Assembly (NCBI GenBank): GCA_036521915.1 | Contig: DATDGU010000215.1 | Coordinates: forward strand, 1-6,219 | Length of the DNA: 6,219 nucleotides | Origin: PALSA-555 sp036521915 | Lineage (GTDB): Bacteria; Actinomycetota; Acidimicrobiia; IMCC26256; PALSA-555 | Reading direction: 5' to 3' | In this document: positions 1-6,032 of the stretch, in pieces | Numbering within the stretch: the stretch's first letter is position 1 | How the letters are laid out: each line of letters starts with the position of its first letter | Made by a program: the position numbers and the translations under genes | The notes under the pieces: model-generated | The model's database searches: none | Seen by the model: only the letters and a program-made list of their open reading frames with translations | What the model was told of the DNA's origin: nothing

Positions 1-8
1 CTCGCCCG

Positions 9-14
9 TATCCT
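9..14 (+). promoter_or_regulatory. Candidate -10 element of a leaderless nadE promoter
   Basis: The hexamer TATCCT fits the actinobacterial TANNNT -10 consensus. It ends 6 bases before the GTG at 21, so transcription would begin at or next to the start codon. The bases between (TGAGGC) contain no convincing Shine-Dalgarno. The -35 position lies outside the window. The leaderless reading is inferred from spacing alone. Confidence 0.5.
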
Positions 15-20
15 TGAGGC

Positions 21-1730
21 GTGCCGCGGCTTCGGGTTGCCCTCGCGCAGCTGAACCTCGTCGTCGGTGACCTCGAGGGCAACGCGGCGCGGATCCTCGA
101 CGCGTACGAGCGCGCCGAGGCCGCGGGCGCAGATCTCGTGGCGTTCCCCGAGCTCGCCGTGACCGGCTATCCGCCCGAGGACCTGCTGCTGCGACCCGCG
201 TTCGTGGCCCAGGCGGGCGAGTGGCTCGAGAAGCTGGCGGCGCGCACGGGCCGCGCGGCCGCGGTGATCGGGTATCCGCACGCCGACCGCGACCTGTACA
301 ACGCGGCGGCCGTCTGCGCGCAGGGCCGGGTCGTCGGCGTGTACCACAAGCACCTGCTCCCGAACTACGCCGTGTTCGACGAGCAGCGCTACTTCGCGCC
401 GGGGCGGGTCGACGGGCCGCTGTTCGTCGTGGCCGGCGCCCGCGTCGGGATGAGCGTCTGCGAGGACGCGTGGAGCCAGACGGGGCCGGTGCTCACGCAG
501 GCCGCCTGTGGCGCCGAGCTCGTCGTGAACATCAACGCCTCCCCGTACTCCGCGGGTCGCCTCCGCGAGCGGGAGACGATGCTCGCCACCCGGGCGGCCG
601 ACGCCTCGGTGCCGATCCTCTACGTGAACCTCGTCGGCGGCCAGGACGAGCTCGTCTTCGACGGCGGGTCCCTGTTCCTGGACGAGACGGGACGGGTGCT
701 GGCCCGGGCCCGCCAGTTCGAGGAGGACCTGCTCCTCGTCGACGTCGATGTCCGGTCCGCGTTCCGTCGCCGGGCCCTCGACCCACGCGGCCGGTCCGGC
801 GCCGGCGCGCTGCCCGAGCTGGCGGTGAGCGAGGTACGCCTCGGCGAGGCGCCGCTCCCGCCCCGGCTCGAGGAGCCGCTCCCGCCGGTGCGGGAGGTGT
901 ACGAGGCGCTCGTCCTCGGCACCCGCGACTACGTGCGCAAGAACGGCTTCACCGACGTGGTCGTGGGCCTGTCCGGCGGGGTCGATTCGTCGCTCGTCGC
1001 CGCGGTCGCCGTCGACGCGGTCGGCCCGGCGCACGTCGTCGGGATCCTCATGCCGTCGCGCTTCTCGAGCGAGGGCAGCGTCACCGACGCCGAGGCGCTC
1101 GTCGCCAACCTCGGGATCCGCCGGTACGTCGTGCCGATCGAGCCGGCGCACGAGGCCTTCCTCGACGTGCTCGCCGAGCCGCTCGGGTCGGGTCCGCCCG
1201 GCCTCGCCGAGGAGAACCTCCAGGCCCGCATCCGCGGCACGATCCTCATGACCGTCTCGAACAAGCACGGCTGGCTGGTGCTCACCACCGGCAACAAGAG
1301 CGAGACCGCCGTCGGCTACTCGACGCTGTACGGCGACATGGCGGGTGGGTTCGCGGTCATCAAGGACGTGCCAAAGACGCTGGTCTACGCCCTGGCGCGG
1401 GACCGCAACGACCGAGCCGACCGGGCGGTGATCCCCGACACCGTGCTCGAAAAGCCGCCGAGCGCCGAGCTGCGACCCGACCAGCGCGACAGCGACTCGC
1501 TGCCCGAGTACGCCGACCTCGACCCGATCATCGAGGAGTACGTGGAGGGTGACCGCTCGGTGGGCGAGCTCATCGACGCGGGGTACGACGCGGACACGGT
1601 GCGCCGGGTGGCGTGGCTGATCGACCGCAACGAGTACAAGCGCCGCCAGGCCGCGCCGGGCGTGCGGGTATCCCCGAAGGCGTTCGGCAAGGACAGGCGG
1701 CTGCCGATCACGAACCGCTGGCCCGGCTGA
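21..1730 (+). CDS. nadE: Glutamine-dependent NAD+ synthetase (NadE)
   Basis: This cytosolic enzyme performs the last step of NAD+ synthesis, amidating deamido-NAD+ with ATP and ammonia taken from glutamine. The 569-residue protein has two domains. Residues about 4-260 form a nitrilase-type glutaminase whose Glu-Lys-Cys triad is visible as E44 in FPEL, K110 in HKHLLPNY and C147 in SVCEDAW. Residues about 290-550 form the synthetase, with the ATP-binding PP-loop SGGVDSS at 318-324, the conserved TTGNKSE block, and the EKPPSAELRPDQ segment. The C-terminus (KDRRLPITNRW) is also typical. The length fits the shorter class of these enzymes; the mycobacterial type is about 100 residues longer. The GTG start places the first beta strand (LRVALAQLN) right at the N-terminus, as expected, and agrees with the leaderless promoter. 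The EamA exporter follows after 13 bases and is probably co-transcribed, without an obvious functional link. The identification is secure. Confidence 0.97.
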   Translation: MPRLRVALAQLNLVVGDLEGNAARILDAYERAEAAGADLVAFPELAVTGYPPEDLLLRPAFVAQAGEWLEKLAARTGRAAAVIGYPHADRDLYNAAAVCAQGRVVGVYHKHLLPNYAVFDEQRYFAPGRVDGPLFVVAGARVGMSVCEDAWSQTGPVLTQAACGAELVVNINASPYSAGRLRERETMLATRAADASVPILYVNLVGGQDELVFDGGSLFLDETGRVLARARQFEEDLLLVDVDVRSAFRRRALDPRGRSGAGALPELAVSEVRLGEAPLPPRLEEPLPPVREVYEALVLGTRDYVRKNGFTDVVVGLSGGVDSSLVAAVAVDAVGPAHVVGILMPSRFSSEGSVTDAEALVANLGIRRYVVPIEPAHEAFLDVLAEPLGSGPPGLAEENLQARIRGTILMTVSNKHGWLVLTTGNKSETAVGYSTLYGDMAGGFAVIKDVPKTLVYALARDRNDRADRAVIPDTVLEKPPSAELRPDQRDSDSLPEYADLDPIIEEYVEGDRSVGELIDAGYDADTVRRVAWLIDRNEYKRRQAAPGVRVSPKAFGKDRRLPITNRWPG

Positions 1731-1743
1731 CGCCACGCCGGCG

Positions 1744-2628
1744 ATGCGCCGCTACGCGCCGGAGGGCGCGGTGGTCCTCGCCGCGCTGCTCTTCGGTGCC
1801 ACGTTCCCGCTGGTGCACGACGCGCTCGGCGACATCGAGCCGTTCGCCTACCTGGTCCTGCGCTTCTCGATCGCGGTGGTGGTGCTCGGGCCCTTCGCCA
1901 TAGTCCTGGCCCGCCGCCGGGGCGAGGACCCGCGGCGGCTGTGGCGCGCCGGGCTCCTCGCCGGCCTGCTGCTCGCCGGCGGCTACGCGGCGCAGACCGC
2001 CGGGCTGAAGCTCGTTTCGCCGTCGACGTCGGCGTTCATCACCGGGCTCTACGTCGTGCTCACGCCGCTCGTCGAATCGGTGGTGCGCCGTCGCCGGCCG
2101 CCGCGCGCCGTGCTCGGCGGGGCCGTCGTCGCCGCGGTGGGGCTGTACCTGCTCACCGGCGCGACCGTCGCGTTCAGCGCCGGCGACCTCCTCACGCTGC
2201 TCTGCGCGGCGCTGTTCGCGCTCTGGCTCGTGTACCAGGACGAGCCCGCCAGGGAGCTGCACCCGATCCCGTTCGCCTCCGTCCAGATGCTCGTCATCGT
2301 GGTGGTCTGCCTGCCCCCGGCCGCGGCGCAGGGCGTCGGGCACCTCACGGCCCTCGCGCTCTTCGCCGCGGCGTTCACCGGCGTGGCCTGCTCGGCGATC
2401 GCGCTGTCGCTGCAGGTGTGGGGGCAGCGGCGCCTCGGACCGAGCCGCACCGCGCTCATCCTCATCCTCGAGCCGGTCTTCGCCGGGTTCGCCGGCTACC
2501 TGAACGGCGAGCGCCTCGGTCTCACGCGCCTCGTCGGCGCCGTGGTGATCCTCGCCGCGATCCTCGTCACCGAGATCGGGTCCCGCGCCGCGCCCGAGCA
2601 TCCCGAGCTCGACCCCAAGCCCTTCTGA
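1744..2628 (+). CDS. EamA/DMT-family membrane transporter
   Basis: This 294-residue inner-membrane protein has about ten hydrophobic segments in two EamA repeats, at roughly residues 8-140 and 147-280. The first repeat carries the YAAQTAGL motif (81-88) and TSAFITGLYVVLTPL (95-109). The second carries the matching EPVFAGFAGYLNGERL stretch (243-258). Basic clusters such as RRRGEDPRR (57-65) and RRRR (115-118) mark cytoplasmic loops. Family members export or exchange small metabolites such as amino acids and nucleosides, but the substrate cannot be read from sequence. The ATG lies 13 bases after the nadE stop and lacks a clear Shine-Dalgarno, so translation may depend on the upstream gene. The hydrophobic segment begins within ten residues of this start, which supports it. 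Family assignment is firm; function within the family is open. Confidence 0.92.
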   Translation: MRRYAPEGAVVLAALLFGATFPLVHDALGDIEPFAYLVLRFSIAVVVLGPFAIVLARRRGEDPRRLWRAGLLAGLLLAGGYAAQTAGLKLVSPSTSAFITGLYVVLTPLVESVVRRRRPPRAVLGGAVVAAVGLYLLTGATVAFSAGDLLTLLCAALFALWLVYQDEPARELHPIPFASVQMLVIVVVCLPPAAAQGVGHLTALALFAAAFTGVACSAIALSLQVWGQRRLGPSRTALILILEPVFAGFAGYLNGERLGLTRLVGAVVILAAILVTEIGSRAAPEHPELDPKPF

Positions 2629-2638
2629 CTCGCGCGTC

Positions 2639-2656
2639 GGGGCGCCGGCCGGCCCC
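2639..2656 (+). terminator. Weak GC-rich hairpin after the EamA gene
   Basis: GGGGC (2639-2643) can pair with GCCCC (2652-2656) around an 8-base loop, starting ten bases after the transporter stop. There is no T-tract, and in such GC-rich DNA a 5-bp stem can arise by chance. It lies just before the next gene's -10 hexamer, where a terminator would make sense. Confidence 0.3.
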
Positions 2657-2660
2657 CACC

Positions 2661-2666
2661 TACCAT
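2661..2666 (+). promoter_or_regulatory. Candidate -10 element of a leaderless promoter
   Basis: TACCAT matches TANNNT and ends 7 bases before the GTG at 2674. The intervening CCCGGCC has no Shine-Dalgarno. The arrangement mirrors the one before nadE (TATCCT, 6 bases, GTG) and suggests a transcript starting at the start codon. No TTGACA-like -35 is evident, which is common for actinobacterial promoters. Confidence 0.5.
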
Positions 2667-2673
2667 CCCGGCC

Positions 2674-3198
2674 GTGCTGGGCATCGACGCCACCGCGGCC
2701 CGGGTGAGCGACGCCTGCTGGCGGGAGCGCGCGGCGTTCGCCGTCCTCGGCGGCTGGGTCCCCACCGTGCCCGAGCCGGCGGCGAAGCTGCTCGTGGCGC
2801 GCCACAGCCGCCACCACGGCTGGCACGCCGAGCTCCTCGCCGAGGTCCGCCCCGTTTTCCGGGCCCACGACGGCGCCACCGAGCCGGTCCCACTCGACGA
2901 GCGCTGGGTCGGCGCACTCGACGTCGTCCGGGGCGCGCCCGACCTCCCGACGGTGGAGCGCCTCGCCGGCGTCTACCAGGTCCTCGTGCCCCGGCTCCTC
3001 GCCGACTACGACCGGCTGCTCGACGCGACCAGCGTGTGGAGCGACGGCCCGGTCGCTCGGCGTCTCCGACTCATCGTCGACGACGAGCGCCACGCCCTCA
3101 GTGAGGGGCTGGTCGTCCTGGAGGGGCTCCTCGACGGGGACGCCGACCGGGCCGCCCGGCGGCGCGCCGAGGTGGAGGCGAGGCTCCCGAGGCCCTGA
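2674..3198 (+). CDS. Small ferritin-like helical protein, function unknown
   Basis: The product has 174 residues, no signal peptide and no membrane segment. It appears to be four long helices. Possible metal ligands fall where a ferritin-like four-helix bundle would place them: E18 (WRERAAF) in helix 1, H44/H47/H48/H51 plus E53 (HSRHHGWHAEL) in helix 2, D111/D113 in helix 3, and E138/H140 (DDERHALSE, 136-144) in helix 4. The DERH motif resembles the ExxH-type ligands of diiron proteins, but the pattern is not canonical. The protein may bind a metal differently or not at all. I recall similar uncharacterised proteins in Acidimicrobiia but cannot name a characterised family. The GTG start is chosen because it follows the -10 hexamer at leaderless distance. 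The gene stands between the transporter and the sigma factor, both on the same strand, without an obvious shared role. That it is a real gene is likely; the ferritin-like call is an inference from motif spacing. Confidence 0.75.
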   Translation: MLGIDATAARVSDACWRERAAFAVLGGWVPTVPEPAAKLLVARHSRHHGWHAELLAEVRPVFRAHDGATEPVPLDERWVGALDVVRGAPDLPTVERLAGVYQVLVPRLLADYDRLLDATSVWSDGPVARRLRLIVDDERHALSEGLVVLEGLLDGDADRAARRRAEVEARLPRP

Positions 3199-3221
3199 TC
3201 CCGTGTCCGAGGCAGGGGGCC
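3191..3221 (+). terminator. Possible imperfect hairpin across the stop of the ferritin-like gene
   Basis: CCCTG (3193-3197) pairs with CAGGG (3213-3217). After a two-base bulge, GG (3191-3192) pairs with CC (3220-3221). The loop is long at 15 bases, and there is no T-tract. This is only a weak candidate for a terminator before the sigma-factor regulatory region. Confidence 0.22.
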
Positions 3222-3262
3222 CGGCCGGTATCGTGGACGCTCCCGTCGGGCGGCGGGTGTGT

Positions 3263-3280
3263 CTCGCGGGCCTCGCGGGC
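3263..3280 (+). repeat. Tandem 9-bp direct repeat upstream of TTGACA
   Basis: CTCGCGGGC occurs twice back to back (3263-3271 and 3272-3280), followed by a partial third copy (TCGC at 3281-3284) that runs into the TTGACA hexamer. Direct repeats abutting a -35 can be activator sites. In DNA this rich in GC, chance or slippage is also possible. Confidence 0.6.
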
Positions 3281-3294
3281 TCGCTTGACACGGA

Positions 3295-3307
3295 CCGTAT
3301 GGTACGG
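3295..3307. repeat. Short inverted repeat, candidate operator
   Basis: CCGTA (3295-3299) and TACGG (3303-3307) are perfect inverted arms around TGG. The TATGGT hexamer overlaps the centre. An A/T-containing dyad inside a promoter region is a plausible operator, but at 5 bp per arm it could be chance. I do not recognise it as the site of a known regulator. Confidence 0.35.
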
Positions 3308-3383
3308 AGGAACCCGCCCCCGACCTGCGGGAACACGCTTCCGGGCCCGGTCCCGCCGGGCGTTCTCTTCCTGAAAGGCACCA

Positions 3384-4325
<942 letters not shown>

Positions 4326-4332
4326 CCCCGCC

Positions 4333-4346
4333 GCCCGGTTCCGGGC
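4333..4346. terminator. Shared hairpin between the sigma gene and the converging tRNA gene
   Basis: GCCCGG (4333-4338) and CCGGGC (4341-4346) form a perfect inverted repeat around TT; in RNA the stem would be 5 bp with a GTTC loop. It starts 7 bases after the sigma stop and ends one base from the 3' CCA of the opposite-strand tRNA gene. It is symmetric, so it could serve both converging transcripts. There is no T-tract, as is usual in high-GC actinobacteria. Confidence 0.55.
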
Positions 4347-4347
4347 T

Positions 4348-4441
4348 TGGCGGAGGTGGCAGGAATCGAACCCACCGGACAGGGATCACCCGTCCCACTC
4401 GTTTTGAAGACGAGGGGGGCCACCAGGCCCCGTTCACCTCC
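4348..4441 (-). tRNA. selC: Selenocysteine tRNA, anticodon UCA (selC)
   Basis: This tRNA reads UGA as selenocysteine; it is charged with serine and then converted by SelA. On the minus strand the parts are acceptor GGAGGTG (4441-4435) with CACCTCC (4358-4352), then base G (4351) and an encoded CCA (4350-4348). The D-arm has a 6-bp stem GGGGCC/GGCCCC and a 4-base loop TGGT. The anticodon arm is CTCGT-CTTCAAA-ACGAG, with TCA at 4407-4405. The variable arm has a 7-bp stem (GGACGGG/CCCTGTC with one G-U) and loop TGATC. The T-arm is GTGGG-TTCGATT-CCTGC. The long D-stem, small D-loop, long variable arm, CTTCAAA loop and 94-base length are diagnostic of tRNA-Sec and exclude a UGA-reading tRNA-Trp. 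The acceptor plus T branch has 12 pairs, not the bacterial 13. GATACA at 4456-4451, overlapping the rhomboid stop, is a possible -10; read-through from the rhomboid gene 13 bases upstream is equally possible. Confidence 0.95.
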
Positions 4442-4454
4442 GGGGCGGGTTGTA

Positions 4455-5264
4455 TCAGGCGGGGACCGGCGTCGCGACCGGCGACGGCAGCGCCCGACGG
4501 CCCGCCCGCTCTCGGAGCCGCCAGTAGAGGCCGACGAGGATCCCGAAGCTGAACCCGCCGACGTGCGCGCCCCACGCGACCCCGGCGGTCGAGGCCACGT
4601 ACTCGAACTGCAGCAGGAACCAGATGACCAGCAGCCACTGCGCCGTCACCTTCCGCAGCAGCATGGGCCCGAAGAAGATGATCGACTTCACCCGGGCCTT
4701 CGGGTAGCAGACGAGGTAGGCGCCCATCACGGCGGCGATCGCCCCCGACGCGCCGATGATCGGCACGGTCGAGCTCGGGTCGATCGCCACCTGTGTGGCG
4801 GTCGCGATCGCACCGCCGACGAGATAGAGGAGGAGGAACCGCCACCAGCCCTTGCGGTCCTCGATGTTGTTGCCGAAGACCCACAAGAAGAGCATGTTGC
4901 CGAAGAGGTGCGGGATGCTCACGTGGAGGAACATCGTGAGGAACGCCGCGAAGTAGACGTTCTTCCCCGGGTCGTGCTCCGGCCCGGACCCGTGGGTGCA
5001 CGCGTCGGTGTTCCCGTTGTCGAAGGTGTCCTCGTACTCCTGCTCGGTGAGCGGCCGGCCGCGCACGAGCTCGCACGGGATGCCGGCGTGGTCGACGACG
5101 AAGCGCTGGTCGTTGACGCTCACCGACTCGGCGATGCCGCTCCAGGAGAAGTGGATGGCCTTGAAGGGCTGCACGCCGAAGTAGACGACCGTGCAGGTGA
5201 GGATGAGCAGGACGGTGCACCCCGGGAAGTGCTGGACCGGGTTCTCGTCGGCCATGGGGATCAT
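4455..5264 (-). CDS. Rhomboid-family intramembrane serine protease
   Basis: The 269-residue protein has about six membrane segments and would cleave transmembrane helices of other proteins within the membrane. The serine of GASG (S173) and the histidine of GAHVGGFSFG (H234) form the catalytic dyad. The transition-state motif HVSIPHLFGNML supplies H114, H119 and N123, followed by FGNNIED (130-136). All active-site residues are present, so it should be active. The loop between TM1 (about 15-31) and TM2 (from about 103) is long, acidic and contains C64 and C89, which could form an extracytoplasmic disulfide. The ATG at 5264 is chosen because it overlaps the stop of the upstream gene as ATGA and has GGGAGGG 8 bases before it. 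An in-frame ATG at 5255 is less well placed. It is translationally coupled to the DUF2510 protein, with selC 13 bases downstream. The natural substrate is unknown. Confidence 0.95.
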   Translation of the reverse strand: MIPMADENPVQHFPGCTVLLILTCTVVYFGVQPFKAIHFSWSGIAESVSVNDQRFVVDHAGIPCELVRGRPLTEQEYEDTFDNGNTDACTHGSGPEHDPGKNVYFAAFLTMFLHVSIPHLFGNMLFLWVFGNNIEDRKGWWRFLLLYLVGGAIATATQVAIDPSSTVPIIGASGAIAAVMGAYLVCYPKARVKSIIFFGPMLLRKVTAQWLLVIWFLLQFEYVASTAGVAWGAHVGGFSFGILVGLYWRLRERAGRRALPSPVATPVPA

Positions 5265-5842
5265 GCGGGTGGCCCTCCCGAGGGCGGCCACGTGTACCCC
5301 GTCCACTGCCGGCCGTCCCACCAGCGCAGCGGGCGGACCCGCCACGGGTCCGGATGCCAGCCGGCCGGCGAGACGCTCGGCCCGGCCTGCGCGGCGCGCC
5401 CGCGGGCCGCGGGGACGGCGCGCTCGAGCACCTGCACGAGCTCGTCGCGGCGGTTCGTCCCGACGGACAGCCAGTAGGTCTTGCCCCCGTCGGTGCCCCG
5501 GACGCCGACCGAGTCGCGGGTCCAGATCGGGTTCGCGCCGAGGTAGCGGGGGCTGAAGGACCGCCACGGCCAGGTGTTGCTCGCCCGCCCGAGCGTGTCG
5601 AGGTCCAGGGCGGCGAGGCGCGCCCACCGGCGGTTGACCCACACGTAGTCGTCGTCGACGCGCACCACTGCGCCCCGGTAGCGCAGCACGTTCACGAGCC
5701 AGGCGATGAGGGCGATCGGCACCACGATGGGCGCGATGGCGAGGAACGTGATGACGACGATCACCGCGAGCCAGATCCAGGCCTTCCGGCCTGGACCGAC
5801 CCGCTCCTCGAACTGGAGCCGCTGAGCTGCCCCGACGCTCAC
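5261..5842 (-). CDS. Membrane-anchored DUF2510 protein with DUF3093/PH-like middle region
   Basis: The product has 193 residues. A long hydrophobic stretch at about 21-50 makes one or two membrane helices. Residues about 57-141 look beta-rich and end in an alpha helix (RRDELVQVLERAV). This part, with TYWLSVGTNRRDEL at 122-135, resembles the actinobacterial DUF3093 or PH-like pattern of YWL-STRRPEEL. Residues 159-185 are a DUF2510 module with the signature PAGWHPDP, then LRWWDGRQWTGYTW. DUF2510 is a short tryptophan-rich actinobacterial module of unknown role, usually on membrane proteins. The GTG at 5842 is the first start before the membrane segment. The stop overlaps the rhomboid start by four bases (ATGA), so the two products are made together and may act together. 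I cannot assign a function. The DUF2510 call is firm, the DUF3093/PH resemblance moderate. Confidence 0.85.
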   Translation of the reverse strand: MSVGAAQRLQFEERVGPGRKAWIWLAVIVVITFLAIAPIVVPIALIAWLVNVLRYRGAVVRVDDDYVWVNRRWARLAALDLDTLGRASNTWPWRSFSPRYLGANPIWTRDSVGVRGTDGGKTYWLSVGTNRRDELVQVLERAVPAARGRAAQAGPSVSPAGWHPDPWRVRPLRWWDGRQWTGYTWPPSGGPPA

Positions 5843-5851
5843 CGGCGGGCG

Positions 5852-5857
5852 AGCGTA
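5852..5857 (-). promoter_or_regulatory. Candidate -10 for the DUF2510-rhomboid operon
   Basis: On the minus strand TACGCT fits TANNNT and ends 9 bases before the GTG at 5842. No Shine-Dalgarno lies between (CGCCCGCCG). This is slightly long for a fully leaderless transcript, but a leader of one to three bases would fit. No -35 is evident. Confidence 0.35.
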
Positions 5858-5879
5858 GAGGCTTGGGTCCGGCGGGCGA

Positions 5880-5885
5880 TAGCCT
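5880..5885 (+). promoter_or_regulatory. Candidate -10 for the microprotein gene
   Basis: TAGCCT in the context GATAGCCT fits TANNNT. It would start transcription near 5892, leaving a leader of about 20 bases that contains the Shine-Dalgarno at 5903-5908. It lies 22 bases from the opposite-strand -10 candidate, so the 70-base gap would be a compact divergent promoter. A TTGGGT at 5863-5868 is too close (11 bases) to be its -35. Confidence 0.4.
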
Positions 5886-5912
5886 CAGCTCCGTCGCCAA
5901 ACGGGAGGGACC

Positions 5913-5987
5913 GTGAAGAAGCTGCTTTTCCTCTTGATCCTGGTCTTGGTCGGCGTCGCGGTAGCCCGCAAGCTGCGCGAGACCTGA
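5913..5987 (+). CDS. 24-residue single-pass membrane microprotein
   Basis: The predicted peptide starts MKKLLFLLILVLVGVAVA and ends RKLRET. It consists of two lysines, an uninterrupted hydrophobic stretch of about 15 residues, and a short basic tail. This is a minimal membrane anchor with both ends charged. The GTG has a strong GGGAGG (5903-5908) four bases before it and a candidate -10 upstream. A perfect hairpin begins two bases after the stop. The presence of all signals of an expressed unit argues for a real gene despite its size. The MKKLL start and basic end resemble the actinobacterial DLW-39-type small proteins, but it lacks their acidic DLW tail and is shorter. I also recall similar 24-25 residue peptides from Acidimicrobiia, unverified. 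It could otherwise be a leader peptide, though nothing follows it on this strand. Function unknown. Confidence 0.65.
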   Translation: MKKLLFLLILVLVGVAVARKLRET

Positions 5988-5989
5988 TC

Positions 5990-6020
5990 GGCCCGACGTC
6001 GGGCCCGCTGCGGCGGGCTC
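5990..6020. terminator. Double hairpin between converging genes
   Basis: A 16-base perfect palindrome, GGCCCGACGTCGGGCC (5990-6005), starts two bases after the microprotein stop. Partly overlapping it is a second hairpin, GGGCCCGC-TGCG-GCGGGCTC (6001-6020), with 8 pairs including one G-T. The two cannot form fully together. The second has a proper 4-base loop and is the better terminator candidate. Being symmetric and lying between a rightward and a leftward gene, it could end both transcripts. No T-tract follows on either strand. Confidence 0.6.
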
Positions 6021-6032
6021 GACGCCGCGGGC

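Larger units (their letters stand above)
3229..3307 (+). promoter_or_regulatory. Regulatory region upstream of the sigma-factor gene
   Basis: The 185-base gap before the sigma gene holds several promoter-like words. TATCGT (3229-3234) and TATGGT (3298-3303) both fit the TANNNT -10 form. A perfect TTGACA -35 hexamer lies at 3285-3290, but it is only 7 bases from TATGGT, and no TANNNT sits 16-19 bases downstream of it. The pieces therefore do not assemble into one standard sigma-70 promoter. More than one start site, or use by an alternative sigma factor, is possible. A promoter somewhere here is very likely; which word is used cannot be settled by eye. Confidence 0.4.

Noticed and set aside
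1708..3381. 557-codon open frame on the minus strand
   Set aside because: It lies antisense to the transporter and the ferritin-like gene, is made of repetitive Gly/Arg/Glu/Ala/Asp-rich sequence with no recognisable domain, and is the usual mirror frame of high-GC coding DNA.
4348..4441. tRNA-Trp(UCA) or a UGA suppressor tRNA
   Set aside because: The 7-bp variable arm, 6-bp D-stem with 4-base loop and total length of 94 are specific to tRNA-Sec. tRNA-Trp has a short variable loop.
4455..5900. Rhomboid with a 212-residue N-terminal extension starting at 5900
   Set aside because: The frame is open upstream, but that part is Arg/Ala/Gly-rich and overlaps the well-supported DUF2510 gene in another frame. 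The ATGA overlap and ribosome site fix the rhomboid start at 5264.
5913..6020. UGA at 5985 of the microprotein read as selenocysteine, prompted by the nearby selC and the hairpin right after it
   Set aside because: The hairpin starts only two bases after UGA and is a loopless palindrome, unlike a bacterial SECIS with an apical G/GU loop at a set distance. The downstream translation is Arg-rich and looks like antisense of the PLP gene.
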